A model generated the notes under the pieces. It ran no database searches. It worked only from the letters and a program-made list of their open reading frames with translations, and was not told where the DNA came from. This document shows positions 16,184 to 25,781 of a DNA stretch of 64,000 bases, piece after piece (the first letter of the stretch is position 1; each line of letters opens with the position of its first letter). Both the position numbers and the translations under genes were made by a program. This DNA comes from PHAA01 sp034927445 (GTDB taxonomy: Bacteria; Bacillota; Syntrophomonadia; Syntrophomonadales; Syntrophomonadaceae), in the NCBI GenBank assembly GCA_034927445.1, contig JAYFPZ010000009.1, positions 1 through 64,000 of the forward strand, in the 5' to 3' direction.

Positions 16184-18031
16184 ATGTTTAGCCACAGGAA
16201 TAAATACCGAAACCTCTGGACTTCTCTTTCATATATTACCATATTAGCATTGTTTTGTGTCTTTTTCAGATCTATATGGGGGCCGGAAAAGTTAAATTAT
16301 TTTACGCCTCTTAATGAACCATCCGTCAAATTCGGATTATCCTTGATTATGCTGACTTTATTAGGGTATATATTACATCGTTCCGCCTTTTCGTCCCGTC
16401 CCCTATTTTCTGCCAAAAACCAGGAAATCCTGAAAGAAACTGACTATTACTGCCCCTGGGTATCCGACGGGCATGAATATATGCCGCCGCCAGACCCAAC
16501 CATATTAGCAGCTTCCCCATCCAAGGAATCCGACCGGGCCAACCCGGTCACAGACACCGTCCTGCCGAATCAAACCATAAGCCAATTTCTGGCCAACCTG
16601 GACCATGAACTGCGTACTCCCATGATCGGGATTCTGGGATCGGTTGATTTATTGGAACATTCGCCCTTGAATCATCTGCAAATGGCTAGTATTGAAGCTA
16701 TCCGGGAGTGCGGAGAGCGTCTGCTGGTCACCATCGACGACATTCTGGAAGCCTGCAAAATTGATATCGGTACGGTTGAACTGAATCCCTCCTATACGAA
16801 TTTGCCGCACCTGGTGAAAAAAACGATTGATGCGCTTGAAACCAACTTATCCAACAAGAAGCTGCTGCTGGAGTTGGATCTTGACCGCAATCTCCCCAAC
16901 ATAGTAATGGTGGATCAGGCCAAACTGCGTCAAATCATAGTTAATCTATTGTCCAATGCCATCAAATTTACTCCTCAAGGTGGGATTAAGCTTACAGTTA
17001 AAACCGAAACCTCGCTTAACCGCGATACCTGGCTGTTTGTTTCTATGGCCGACACCGGAATCGGCATCCCCCCCAATAAAATCGGGAGCATATTCGACTA
17101 CTTCACCCAGGGGGACAATTCCAGCACCAGACAGTTCAGCGGCAACGGCCTGGGCCTCTATATCTGCCAAAAATTAATTGAAACTATGGGCGGGAAAATT
17201 TGGGTAAAAAGCCAGGAAGGCATGGGCAGCACCTTTAGCTTCAAGATCCCGGTGGAGATCAGGGTAGACCAGAACCAGCCTGAACTGTCAGCCCAAGTTG
17301 TGGCCATGCTCGAGGAAGATGTGTTTAATTCAGGTTTTACCCCGGTATCGGTGCTGCTGGTCGAGGATAACGACCTGAATCAAAAATTAGTGACGCAGAT
17401 GTTGCTTAGTTACGGTTTTGAGGTTATAACCGCCAATAATGGCTTGGAATGTCTAAGTGTTTTGCAGCGGAAAAATATTGATATTGTACTTATGGACATG
17501 CAGATGCCGGTCATGGACGGTTATGAGACGGCCCGGCTTATCCGTAAAAATCCATCCTGGCAGCAACTGCCTATCATTGCTATCACCGCCAATTCGCTGT
17601 CCACTGATCGTCAGAAATGCTTGGACTGCGGTTGTTCATCCTACCTGGCCAAGCCTTTTAAATCTGAAACCCTGATTCGAGAAATAAAAAGTTATCTAAA
17701 AAACCAATTTATAAAAGGCAAAAATTCCGAGCGCTTATCCCAGCAGCTTATAGCTGAACTAATGCCGGAATTTATAGAGACGTTGAACGAGACCCTGGCC
17801 GAACTGAAAGAGGCGATAGAAGTTAAAGATTTGCCCGGCATTAAACAGATAAGCCACGGGCTCAAGGGCACTGCCGGTATGTACGGTTTTATGCAGATAT
17901 CCGAACTGGCTGCATTGATTGAAAAGGCGGTAGCTGACAAAAACTATCCCCGTATGAAACTGCTGCATCAGCAGATAGCCGCATCCGTGAAAGAGATGGA
18001 CAGTCTTGAAAAATCGGGAGTGGTAATGTGA
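16184..18031 (+). CDS. Hybrid sensor histidine kinase (HisKA-HATPase-REC-HPt)
   Basis: Start ATG 16184 is chosen because GGGAGGG lies about 9 nt upstream; an ATG at 16118 lacks one. The 615-residue protein has two transmembrane segments (~residues 12-30 and 48-66) with almost no extracellular domain. HisKA follows with phospho-acceptor His about 141 in LDHELRTPMIG, then HATPase_c with N-box LLSNAIKFTPQG and G-boxes DTGIGIPPNK and GNGLGLYIC. The receiver domain has VLLVEDND and phospho-acceptor Asp in LMDMQMPVMDG, and a C-terminal HPt carries His in ISHGLKGTAGMYG. It is a phosphorelay protein with no cognate output regulator adjacent. The short periplasmic part suggests it senses a membrane or cytoplasmic cue. 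Confidence 0.92.
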   Translation: MFSHRNKYRNLWTSLSYITILALFCVFFRSIWGPEKLNYFTPLNEPSVKFGLSLIMLTLLGYILHRSAFSSRPLFSAKNQEILKETDYYCPWVSDGHEYMPPPDPTILAASPSKESDRANPVTDTVLPNQTISQFLANLDHELRTPMIGILGSVDLLEHSPLNHLQMASIEAIRECGERLLVTIDDILEACKIDIGTVELNPSYTNLPHLVKKTIDALETNLSNKKLLLELDLDRNLPNIVMVDQAKLRQIIVNLLSNAIKFTPQGGIKLTVKTETSLNRDTWLFVSMADTGIGIPPNKIGSIFDYFTQGDNSSTRQFSGNGLGLYICQKLIETMGGKIWVKSQEGMGSTFSFKIPVEIRVDQNQPELSAQVVAMLEEDVFNSGFTPVSVLLVEDNDLNQKLVTQMLLSYGFEVITANNGLECLSVLQRKNIDIVLMDMQMPVMDGYETARLIRKNPSWQQLPIIAITANSLSTDRQKCLDCGCSSYLAKPFKSETLIREIKSYLKNQFIKGKNSERLSQQLIAELMPEFIETLNETLAELKEAIEVKDLPGIKQISHGLKGTAGMYGFMQISELAALIEKAVADKNYPRMKLLHQQIAASVKEMDSLEKSGVVM

Positions 18032-18078
18032 TAGCTCCCGATTCATCTCTATTTTATGCATCTATGGGAATACTCTGG

Positions 18079-19362
18079 TTAGAGATTTTTAATCAATTCA
18101 TCCGCGAACCGGGAGCACTTTACCTCAGTCGCCCCATCCATCAGGCGGGCAAAGTCAAAGGTTACTACCCGGCTGGAGATGGTCTTCTCCAATGCCGCTA
18201 TGATCAAATCGGCGGCCTGGTCCCATCCCAGGTGGCGCAGCATCATTTCTCCCGACAAGATTAATGAAGAAGGGTTAGCCATGTCCAAATCGGCAAACTC
18301 GGGAGCGGTTCCGTGCGTAGCCTCAAAAATAGCATTACCCTGGTCATAATTTATGTTAGCCCCCGGAGCAATTCCGATCCCGCCCACCTGCGCCGCCAGC
18401 GCATCGGAAACAAGATCGCCATTTAAATTGAGGGTGGCAATAACATCAAACTGGGACGGGTCAAGCAAAATCTGCTGGAGGAAATTATCCACAATCGCAT
18501 CCTTGACGATTATTTTTCCCTGGGCTGCAGCTTCCTGCAGAGCCTGTTCGGCGGAAGCCTTGTCCTGATGCTCCTTGATGTCGTTATACTGGTTCCAGGT
18601 AAATACACGGCTGCCAAACTCATTTTCGGCAAGCTCGTATCCCCATTGTTTAAACGCACCTTCGGTAAATTTCATAATATTGCCTTTATGTACCAAGGTC
18701 ACACTTTTACGGCCATTGGCCAGAGCATATTGGATAGCCGCTTTTACCAGTCTCCTGCTGCCTTCGGCTGATACCGGTTTTATCCCAAGCGCCGAGGTTG
18801 CCGGGAAACGTATTTGGGTTACTTTCATCTCATTCTGTAAAAACTCCAGGAGTTTTTGGGCTTCAGGAGTTCCCTGCCGGTATTCTATCCCCGCATAGAT
18901 ATCCTCGGTATTTTCCCTGAAAATAACCATGTCGACATTTTCCGGATGTTTCACCGGCGCGGGCGTACCTTTAAACCACCGGACCGGACGCAAACAGGTA
19001 TATAAATCAAGAGTCTGGCGCAAAGCAACATTAAGCGAACGGATTCCGCCTCCAATCGGGGTGGTCAGGGGGCCTTTCAGCGCGACCACATGCTCCCTGA
19101 TAAGGCTCAGGGTTTCCTGCGGCAGCCATTCTCCGGTAAGATTAAAAGCCTTTTCTCCGGCCAGCACTTCTTTCCAGACAATGCTTTTTTGGCCCGGGTA
19201 AGCCTTTTGGACAGCCGCATCCAGCACCCTGCTGGCGGCCCGCCAAATATCCGGACCTATCCCATCCCCTATAATGAAAGGAATGATAGGATGGTTCCCT
19301 GCATTTATAACTCCTTTACTTACAGTTATTTTATTTCCCTGGGTCAAATCTTGGTCTGGCAC
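18079..19362 (-). CDS. icd: Isocitrate dehydrogenase, NADP-type (Icd)
   Basis: The 427-residue protein has the Icd/IMDH fold signatures: IGDGIGPDIWRAA, LTTPIGGGIRSLNVALRQ (substrate Ser/Asn/Arg loop, as in E. coli Icd), FRENTEDIYAGIE, and the cofactor region ATHGTAPEFADLD near the C-terminus. It oxidatively decarboxylates isocitrate to 2-oxoglutarate. The close match to E. coli-type Icd, not to isopropylmalate or homoisocitrate dehydrogenases, supports a citrate route. It lies 175 nt downstream of the LeuD-like gene on the same strand, completing a citrate synthase-aconitase-Icd set for 2-oxoglutarate and glutamate supply. Confidence 0.92.
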   Translation of the reverse strand: MPDQDLTQGNKITVSKGVINAGNHPIIPFIIGDGIGPDIWRAASRVLDAAVQKAYPGQKSIVWKEVLAGEKAFNLTGEWLPQETLSLIREHVVALKGPLTTPIGGGIRSLNVALRQTLDLYTCLRPVRWFKGTPAPVKHPENVDMVIFRENTEDIYAGIEYRQGTPEAQKLLEFLQNEMKVTQIRFPATSALGIKPVSAEGSRRLVKAAIQYALANGRKSVTLVHKGNIMKFTEGAFKQWGYELAENEFGSRVFTWNQYNDIKEHQDKASAEQALQEAAAQGKIIVKDAIVDNFLQQILLDPSQFDVIATLNLNGDLVSDALAAQVGGIGIAPGANINYDQGNAIFEATHGTAPEFADLDMANPSSLILSGEMMLRHLGWDQAADLIIAALEKTISSRVVTFDFARLMDGATEVKCSRFADELIKNL

Positions 19363-19397
19363 TTATAAATCCCCCTAGTCAATTTTCTTGGTATGTT

Positions 19398-19529
19398 CTT
19401 ACAAGTCCGCGCTGTCCGCGTCTTAATTCTCCCGTTTATTTAATCTGCGATAATCAGGTTTATCAGCGATATCATTGGCTATTCTGCTCTTTATCCTTGT
19501 TCTCTCTGCGTCGGTCTTACAAGTCCGCG
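19398..19529. repeat. Pair of 14-bp direct repeats between aconitase-like and icd genes
   Basis: CTTACAAGTCCGCG occurs at 19398-19411 and again at 19516-19529, flanking most of the 175-nt gap between the LeuD-like gene and icd. It may be a small deletion or insertion scar; nothing else was recognised in the gap. Confidence 0.5.
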
Positions 19530-19537
19530 TCCTGATT

Positions 19538-20038
19538 TTAATCAAAATTAAATCCGCCATGTTTTTTGAAGTGTTCAACCAATCCGCCTGCATTGAGTAT
19601 CTTTAACATGACTGAGGGCAGCGGGGTGATGGGAATGTCTGTCCCCTTGGTCAGGTTGTGCAGAACTCCTCCACTCAAATCAACCTTAAGTTCATCCCCT
19701 TCATCGATGCTGTCGGTATCGCATTCAACCAGAGGCAATCCGGTGTTGATACAATTGCGGTAAAAGATTCGGGCAAATGATTTGGCGATCACCGCACTGA
19801 TATTAGCGTTTAATATTGCCAAGGGCGCTTGTTCCCGTGAAGATCCGCAGCCAAAATTAGTGCCGCCTACGATAAAATCGCCCGGTTCCACTTTAGCATA
19901 AAAATCCGGATCCAGATCTTCCATGACATGCCGGGCCAGCTCTTTCATGTCCAGGGTTTTAAACTTATGACGACCGGAAATAATATAATCGGTATTAACA
20001 TCATTGCCAAACTTATGAACCTTCCCCTGTAAATCCAT
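19538..20038 (-). CDS. LeuD/HacB-like small subunit of a two-subunit (iso)aconitase
   Basis: The 166-residue protein is the swivel domain of the aconitase superfamily: FGNDVNTDYIISGRHKF at the start, VGGTNFGCGSSREQAP with the substrate-binding Ser/Arg, and the IARIFYRNCINTGLPLVE segment. It pairs with the large subunit encoded 14 nt upstream. By sequence it could be isopropylmalate isomerase, homoaconitase or an archaeal-type split aconitase. The operon contains an E. coli-like Icd and no leuA or leuB, so isomerising citrate to isocitrate is the favoured role. Confidence 0.85.
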   Translation of the reverse strand: MDLQGKVHKFGNDVNTDYIISGRHKFKTLDMKELARHVMEDLDPDFYAKVEPGDFIVGGTNFGCGSSREQAPLAILNANISAVIAKSFARIFYRNCINTGLPLVECDTDSIDEGDELKVDLSGGVLHNLTKGTDIPITPLPSVMLKILNAGGLVEHFKKHGGFNFD

Positions 20039-20051
20039 TCTTCGGCCTCCT

Positions 20052-21308
20052 CTATTTAATAAACTCGCGCGGATCGGAAATCTTGCCGTACAACACCGAA
20101 GCGGCCACGGTAGCCGGCGATCCCAAATATATGAAAGCCGTAGGATTGCCCATCCGGCCTTTAAAATTGCGGTTGGCGGTAGATATCACACTTTCTCCGT
20201 CCGAGGGAACACCGTTATGGGTGCCGACGCAGGGTCCGCAACCGGGAGTCACTACGGCCGCCCCCGCCTCCATAAATATTTCAATAAGTCCTTCCCGCAT
20301 GGCCTCTATCATAACCTGCCGGGAGGCCGGAGCTACTACCAGGCGCGTATGTTGGGCTATGTGTCTGCCTTTTAAAATGCCGGCAGCAATACGCAGATCT
20401 TCCAAACGTCCATTAGTGCAGGTGCCGATCACGCCCTGTTGTATCGGGGTACCCGCCACCTGGCTGATAGGGGCAACGTTGTCAACCGTATGCGGTTGGG
20501 CCACCTGAGGTTCAAGCTGGGATACATCGTATTCCTTGACCCGGGCATAAACCGCACCCGGGTCAGCCGAGACCGGGGTAAAAGGCCGGTTGCTGTGAGC
20601 CTTGACCCAGTCTATGGTTTTCTGATCCGCATTCATGAGCCCGCACTTGGCCCCCATTTCAATAGCCATGTTGCTGATAGTAAAGCGGGCTTCTACCGAT
20701 AAGGCATCAATGGCTTCCCCTGCATATTCTGCCGCCATGTAGGTAGCCCCGTCGGCAGTCACGTCGCCAATCAAATACAGGATTAAATCCTTGGAGTACA
20801 CCCCCGGCGGCAGCTTCCCGTTTAATACGAATTTAAAAGTTTCCGGGACTTTAAACCACAGCTTGCCGGAAACCAGTCCCGCGGCCAGGTCGGTCGATCC
20901 TACCCCGGTGGAAAATACATTGATGGCCCCATAGGTACAGGTATGTGAATCGGCGCCGATTACCAGGTCGCCCGGGACAACATGTCCCTTTTCCGGCAAG
21001 AGCTGGTGGCATACCCCATCCCCGATATCATAGAAATTGATTTTCTGCTCATTGGCAAAACCCCTCATCTGGTGGTGGAGAGCCGATACTCCCGCCAGAG
21101 GACTGGGGGCGCTATGATCTATAACCATGGCGATGCGGGCCGAATCAAACACACGCCGGGCCTGCATGGCTTCGAAGGCCTGGATGGCCAGCCCCGAGGT
21201 GCCGTCCTGACCCATCACGAAATCCAGATCGGCTACTACTATGTCATTAGCCTTGGCATCCTGTCCGCTCTTGGCCGATAGAATCTTCTCAGCTATAGTC
21301 TTGCTCAA
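20052..21308 (-). CDS. LeuC/HacA-like large subunit of a two-subunit (iso)aconitase
   Basis: The 418-residue protein carries the three 4Fe-4S ligand contexts of the superfamily: GADSHTCTYGAINVFSTGVG, GTCTNGRLEDLR and TPGCGPCVGTHNGV. It dehydrates and rehydrates a hydroxy-tricarboxylate. The start overlaps the stop of the upstream synthase by 4 nt (ATGA), so the synthase and dehydratase are coupled. Expected substrate is citrate, for the reasons given for the operon; isopropylmalate or homocitrate remain possible. The active enzyme needs the small subunit encoded next. Confidence 0.87.
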   Translation of the reverse strand: MSKTIAEKILSAKSGQDAKANDIVVADLDFVMGQDGTSGLAIQAFEAMQARRVFDSARIAMVIDHSAPSPLAGVSALHHQMRGFANEQKINFYDIGDGVCHQLLPEKGHVVPGDLVIGADSHTCTYGAINVFSTGVGSTDLAAGLVSGKLWFKVPETFKFVLNGKLPPGVYSKDLILYLIGDVTADGATYMAAEYAGEAIDALSVEARFTISNMAIEMGAKCGLMNADQKTIDWVKAHSNRPFTPVSADPGAVYARVKEYDVSQLEPQVAQPHTVDNVAPISQVAGTPIQQGVIGTCTNGRLEDLRIAAGILKGRHIAQHTRLVVAPASRQVMIEAMREGLIEIFMEAGAAVVTPGCGPCVGTHNGVPSDGESVISTANRNFKGRMGNPTAFIYLGSPATVAASVLYGKISDPREFIK

Positions 21309-22480
21309 ATTGCTTCCCTCTCTTTCATCAGATCTTCATATATACAGACGATCTCCTTGTCAAACAGGGATCTCTTCTTGTCGATAGCCATCTGTCTGCA
21401 TCTCGCTAAAATTTCTTCAGAATCGGCGTTCGTAATGTCTATGCCGTACTCCCGGAACTTGGCCCGGATCGAGGCTGATCCCGAGTGTTTGCCAATGACC
21501 ATCTGTCTTTCCAAGCCCACCTCTTCAGGTAAAAAAGCCTCGTAAGTAAGGGGATTTTTTAATACCCCGTCACCGTGGATGCCTGACTCATGGGCGAATA
21601 TATTGGAGCCCACAATCGGTTTATTGACTGACAAAGCCCGACCGGAGGCGTCGGCTACATATTGGGCCACCTCCCGGAAGAGAGTGGTATCGTAATTCAC
21701 TTTAATTTTCAACAAGTGCCTCATCCCCATGATCACCTCCTGCAAGCAGGAATTTCCGGCCCTCTCTCCCAATCCGTTAACCGTTACGCCCACGTGGTTG
21801 GCACCCGCATAGATTCCCGCCAAAGAGTTGGCCGTCGCCATACCGAAATCGTTGTGGGTGTGCATCTCTATGTCCAGTCCCACTGAATCATGCAGGGTCT
21901 TTATATACCTAAAAGTAGTCAGGGGGTCCAGGGTGCCCACCGTATCGCAGAAACGCAGGCGGTCGGCCCCGGCATGTTTGGCAATCAAGGCAAATTCGGT
22001 AAGGTATTCAATATCGGAGCGGGATGCGTCCTCGGCGTTTACCGATACATAAAGTCCATTGTCTTTGGCAAACTTGACCGCGTCAGACATCCTTCGCAAA
22101 ACATCCTCCCGGGTGGTCTGCAGCTTATGCTGAATATGAATATCAGAGGTGCTGATCGAAATTGCCACCGCATCCACCCCGCATTCAAGCGACTCTTTGA
22201 TATCCGATATGACCGCCCGGTTCCAGGCCATAATACTGGCATTCAGACCCATTCTGACAATTTCCCGGATGCAATCTTTCTCAAAACCACCCATAACCGG
22301 TATTCCAGCCTCAATCTGATTGATGCCTATCTGGTCAAGGTATTTGGCAATCCTGATTTTCTCCGCATTGGAAAAAACCACGCCTGCGGTCTGTTCCCCG
22401 TCCCGCAGGGTGGTGTCCACCACCGCAACCTTGGCATCAGGTTCCAAAAACCAATCCCGGTTCATAAGCGTCCAAGTCAT
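21305..22480 (-). CDS. Re-citrate synthase / homocitrate synthase (NifV-like) family
   Basis: The 391-residue protein is a DRE-TIM metallolyase: VVDTTLRDGEQTAGVVFSN at the N-terminus, EAGIPVMGG, MHTHNDFGMATANSLAG with metal-binding His residues, VNGLGERAGN, and the late GIHGDGVLK and IGKHSGSASI. It lacks the regulatory C-terminal domain of isopropylmalate synthase. It condenses acetyl-CoA with a 2-oxo acid. Anaerobes such as Clostridium kluyveri use a member of this family as Re-citrate synthase. The downstream aconitase-like pair and Icd make citrate the most likely product. No nif gene is nearby. Start ATG 22480 has GGGAGG about 8 nt upstream. Confidence 0.82.
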   Translation of the reverse strand: MTWTLMNRDWFLEPDAKVAVVDTTLRDGEQTAGVVFSNAEKIRIAKYLDQIGINQIEAGIPVMGGFEKDCIREIVRMGLNASIMAWNRAVISDIKESLECGVDAVAISISTSDIHIQHKLQTTREDVLRRMSDAVKFAKDNGLYVSVNAEDASRSDIEYLTEFALIAKHAGADRLRFCDTVGTLDPLTTFRYIKTLHDSVGLDIEMHTHNDFGMATANSLAGIYAGANHVGVTVNGLGERAGNSCLQEVIMGMRHLLKIKVNYDTTLFREVAQYVADASGRALSVNKPIVGSNIFAHESGIHGDGVLKNPLTYEAFLPEEVGLERQMVIGKHSGSASIRAKFREYGIDITNADSEEILARCRQMAIDKKRSLFDKEIVCIYEDLMKEREAI

Positions 22481-22555
22481 ATTTATACCTCCCTGCGCGT
22501 TTAGCGCTTAAATATTTTGCCGTTGAATTACAGCTCTGCCCCATATTTCAGATTA

Positions 22556-24004
22556 TTATTGTTTATCCAGGACTTCTTGCAGCAGCTTATTGACCAATGC
22601 GGGATTGGCCTGTCCCTTGGTGGACTTCATTATCTGCCCGACAAAGAATCCCATCGCTTTTCCTTTTCCGTTTTTATAATCTTCAACAACCTTGGGATTA
22701 TCCTTTACTATTGCTTCAATCACCGGCAGCAGAGTCCCCTCGTCGGAAATCTGCACCAGACCTTTTTCCTTAATAATTACACCCGGATTTTTACCGGTGG
22801 CAAACATCTCCTCAAAAACGGCCTTCGCCATCTTGCCGCTGATGCTGCCGTCATCAATAGCTTTAAGCAGCTCTACCAGATTGGCCGGGTTTATCTTGCA
22901 TTCGTCTATCTCCATATTGTTCAGGTTTAACAGACGGCCCAGTTCTCCCATCATCCAATTGGAGATGGTTTTGGCATCCGGGTAGGCCTGCAGGCACTGG
23001 TCAAAAAACAGGAGAGTCTTCGGAGTCAAAGTCAGCAATCCGGCGTCATATTCGGGCAACCCGCATTGCTGCACCAGCCTGGTTTGGGCCTGATCCGGCA
23101 TTTCCGGCATTTCCTTTCTCATCCTCTCCACCCATTCCCGGCTTATCTTTAACGGCGGCAGGTCAGGCTCTGGAAAATATCTGTAATCATGGGCTTCTTC
23201 CTTGGAGCGCATGGACCGGGTAACCTGCTTTTCTTCATCCCAGGTTCTGGTCTCCTGTACAATCTCTTCTCCATCCTCAATAGCCTCTTGCTGTCGCTTG
23301 GCCTCGTATTCTATGGCCCTCTCCAGAGCCCGGAAAGAATTCAGGTTTTTGGTTTCAGTACGGGTTCCAAACTCCTTTTGTCCCCAAGGCCGGACTGACA
23401 CATTAGCATCACAGCGCATTGAACCTTCCTGCATCTTGCAGTCGGAAACTCCGGCAAACAGCAACATGGAACGCAGTTTTTCCATGTAGGCCCGGGCTTC
23501 CTGGGCAGAACGCATATCCGGCTCAGATACAATCTCCAGCAACGGCACCCCGCAGCGATTCAAGTCAACCAAGGAAAAGGGAGTGGTGGTAATATCACCC
23601 TGGTGCACCAGCTTGCCCGCATCCTCTTCCATATGGGCCCGGGTTATGCCGATTCGCTTTTTCTCACCATTAACTTCTATATCCAGATACCCGCCCACGC
23701 ATACCGGCAAGTCAAACTGGGATATTTGATAGGCCTTGGGTGAATCGGGATAGAAATAATTCTTGCGGTCAAACTTGCAGCCCTCAGGGATCTCACAATT
23801 TAAGGCCAGACCTGTCTTTATGGCCAAATCAACCACTTTTTCATTAAGCACGGGCAGCATACCCGGGAAACCGGCGCACACCGGACAGGTTTGGGTATTG
23901 GGCTCCGCCCCGAAAGCGGTTGAACAGGCGCAAAATATCTTGGTATCGGTTTTAAGTTCGACATGAACCTCCAACCCAATTACGATTTCAAAATCTTTGT
24001 TCAT
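22556..24004 (-). CDS. gatB: Aspartyl/glutamyl-tRNA amidotransferase subunit B
   Basis: The 482-residue protein starts with the family signature IVIGLEVHVELKTDTKIFC. It has the CSTAFGAEPNTQTCPVC zinc-site cysteines, the conserved RKNYFYPDSPKAYQISQ block, and a C-terminal YqeY-like helical domain (GKMAKAVFEEMF, KGQANPALVNKLL). With GatA and GatC it converts Glu-tRNA(Gln) and/or Asp-tRNA(Asn) to the amidated forms. The start abuts the gatA stop with no gap, so the two are translationally linked. Normal full length. Confidence 0.97.
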   Translation of the reverse strand: MNKDFEIVIGLEVHVELKTDTKIFCACSTAFGAEPNTQTCPVCAGFPGMLPVLNEKVVDLAIKTGLALNCEIPEGCKFDRKNYFYPDSPKAYQISQFDLPVCVGGYLDIEVNGEKKRIGITRAHMEEDAGKLVHQGDITTTPFSLVDLNRCGVPLLEIVSEPDMRSAQEARAYMEKLRSMLLFAGVSDCKMQEGSMRCDANVSVRPWGQKEFGTRTETKNLNSFRALERAIEYEAKRQQEAIEDGEEIVQETRTWDEEKQVTRSMRSKEEAHDYRYFPEPDLPPLKISREWVERMRKEMPEMPDQAQTRLVQQCGLPEYDAGLLTLTPKTLLFFDQCLQAYPDAKTISNWMMGELGRLLNLNNMEIDECKINPANLVELLKAIDDGSISGKMAKAVFEEMFATGKNPGVIIKEKGLVQISDEGTLLPVIEAIVKDNPKVVEDYKNGKGKAMGFFVGQIMKSTKGQANPALVNKLLQEVLDKQ

Positions 24005-25459
24005 CTATTTCACCCCCAGTTCGGGTTTCAGGTTATGATAACCGGTGTTTTGTTCAAAGGCATAGGCGGCCTTGTACAAGGTTCCCTCATCGAAGGCCTT
24101 CCCGATCAGTTGCATCCCGATGGGCATACCCCGATCGAAACCGCAGGGTATGGACATGCCCGGTAGGCCCGCCATATTCACCGGTACCGTAAGGATGTCA
24201 TTCATATACAGGGTCAAGGGGTTTCCGGTTTGTTCACCTAATTTAAAGGCAGTAGTCGGGGTGGTTGGAGCTACGACCAGGTCGTAATCGGCAAACACCC
24301 TGGCGAAATCATTGGCAATCAACCTGCGCACCTTCAGGGCTTTCAGATAATAAGCATCGTAATAACCCGAACTTAACGCGTATGTACCCAGCATAATTCT
24401 TCTTTTAACTTCATCCCCGAAGCCCTGAGCCCGGGTCGAGGAAAACATGGAGACCACATTCTCGGCTTCAAAATCCCGGTATCCATACCTCACCCCGTCA
24501 AAACGGGCCAGGTTGGCGCTGGCTTCGGCCGGGGCCACCACATAATAGGCCGGCAAGGCGTATTGGCTGTGGGGGAGGGATACCTCTTCCACCACCGCTC
24601 CCAACTCTTCGTATTTTAAAAGAGCACTCTTTATGGACTCACGGATAGCCGGGTCAATACCCGGCCCGAAATATTCTTTGGGATAAGCGATCCTCAGCCC
24701 CCGTACCTCACCATCCAGGAAGCTGGTGTAGTCTGGTACTGCAATGTCAGCGCTGGTGGAATCCATCGGATCGTGCCCGGCAATTATGCTCATTACCTGA
24801 GCATTATCGCGGACATCCTTGCTGAAAACTCCCACTTGATCAAGGGATGAAGCAAACGCTATAACCCCCCAGCGCGACACCCGGCCATAAGTGGGCTTCA
24901 TTCCCACTACTCCGCAAAAGGAGGCAGGCTGCCGGATAGAACCGCCGGTATCAGTCCCCAAGGAAAAAGGCACCTCGTCAGCCGCTACTGCCGCGGCCGA
25001 CCCGCCTGAAGACCCGCCCGGCACCCGGCTCAGATCCCAGGGGTTGCAGGTGGCAAAAAAGGCGGAATTCTCAGTGGAAGAACCCATAGCAAATTCATCC
25101 ATATTTAACTTCCCTACTAATATACCCTGCTGCTGATGCAAACGTGCGGATGCGGTCGATTCATAAGCAGGCACAAAATTTTCCAGTATTCTGGAGCCGC
25201 AGGTGGTCTTTACCCCGCGGGTGCAAAAGATATCCTTCAAACCCAATGGAATCCCGGCAATACCGTGATAATCTCCTCCGCTGTCAATTTCCCCGGCTTG
25301 CTGCAAGGCAGATGCTTCAGTTAAAGTGATGAATGATTTCACCTGGTCTTCAACCGCGTTGATTCGCTTAAAAATGGATTTTACAATTTCCTGCGAGGAC
25401 ACCTCTCGGCGGGCCAGCATTTCCTGCAATTCATGCAAGGTGAGTTCGTATAACTCCAA
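24005..25459 (-). CDS. gatA: Aspartyl/glutamyl-tRNA amidotransferase subunit A
   Basis: The 484-residue amidase has the Ser-cisSer-Lys triad contexts: Lys in GIPLGLKDIFCTRG, the cis-Ser in PGGSSGGSAAAV, and the nucleophile Ser in SLGTDTGGSIRQPASFCG. It releases ammonia from glutamine for tRNA amidation by GatB. It lies 14 nt after gatC and directly before gatB. The length is typical. Confidence 0.97.
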   Translation of the reverse strand: MELYELTLHELQEMLARREVSSQEIVKSIFKRINAVEDQVKSFITLTEASALQQAGEIDSGGDYHGIAGIPLGLKDIFCTRGVKTTCGSRILENFVPAYESTASARLHQQQGILVGKLNMDEFAMGSSTENSAFFATCNPWDLSRVPGGSSGGSAAAVAADEVPFSLGTDTGGSIRQPASFCGVVGMKPTYGRVSRWGVIAFASSLDQVGVFSKDVRDNAQVMSIIAGHDPMDSTSADIAVPDYTSFLDGEVRGLRIAYPKEYFGPGIDPAIRESIKSALLKYEELGAVVEEVSLPHSQYALPAYYVVAPAEASANLARFDGVRYGYRDFEAENVVSMFSSTRAQGFGDEVKRRIMLGTYALSSGYYDAYYLKALKVRRLIANDFARVFADYDLVVAPTTPTTAFKLGEQTGNPLTLYMNDILTVPVNMAGLPGMSIPCGFDRGMPIGMQLIGKAFDEGTLYKAAYAFEQNTGYHNLKPELGVK

Positions 25460-25473
25460 AGCTCTAACCCCCT

Positions 25474-25758
25474 CTATATTATTTTAGGTACTTTATATTG
25501 GCAATCCTCAGCCAGAGGAGCGTTGGCCAGCATCTCATCTCTATCCGTACTGGGCTTGACCTCATCAGTCCGGAAGACATTATTGACATTCAGTATATGG
25601 GTCAAAGGTTCCACCTCATCCGTGGACAGAGAATTAAGCGTATCGGCATAATCCAGAATAGAACTCAACTGTTCACAAAATCTATTTTTCTCATCCTCAC
25701 TCAAACTGAGGCGAGCCAGCAGGGCTACGTGCTCTACTTCTTTAATCGTCAAAGCCAT
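25474..25758 (-). CDS. gatC: Aspartyl/glutamyl-tRNA amidotransferase subunit C
   Basis: The 94-residue protein has the GatC pattern: EVEHVALLARLSLSEDEK at the N-terminus, the middle LSSILDYADTLN, and VEPLTHILNVNNVFRTDEV. It stabilises GatA and links it to GatB. It is the first gene of gatCAB. An AGGAGG ribosome binding site precedes ATG 25758 by about 8 nt. A palindromic repeat also found near 7.34 kb lies 24 nt upstream of the start. Confidence 0.95.
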   Translation of the reverse strand: MALTIKEVEHVALLARLSLSEDEKNRFCEQLSSILDYADTLNSLSTDEVEPLTHILNVNNVFRTDEVKPSTDRDEMLANAPLAEDCQYKVPKII

Positions 25759-25781
25759 ACCACTACCTCCTTTAATTCAAT

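Noticed and set aside
19538..22480. Leucine biosynthesis or nitrogenase-cofactor operon
   Set aside because: No leuA regulatory domain, leuB or nif genes; an E. coli-type Icd in the same operon fits citrate better, though homocitrate cannot be excluded.
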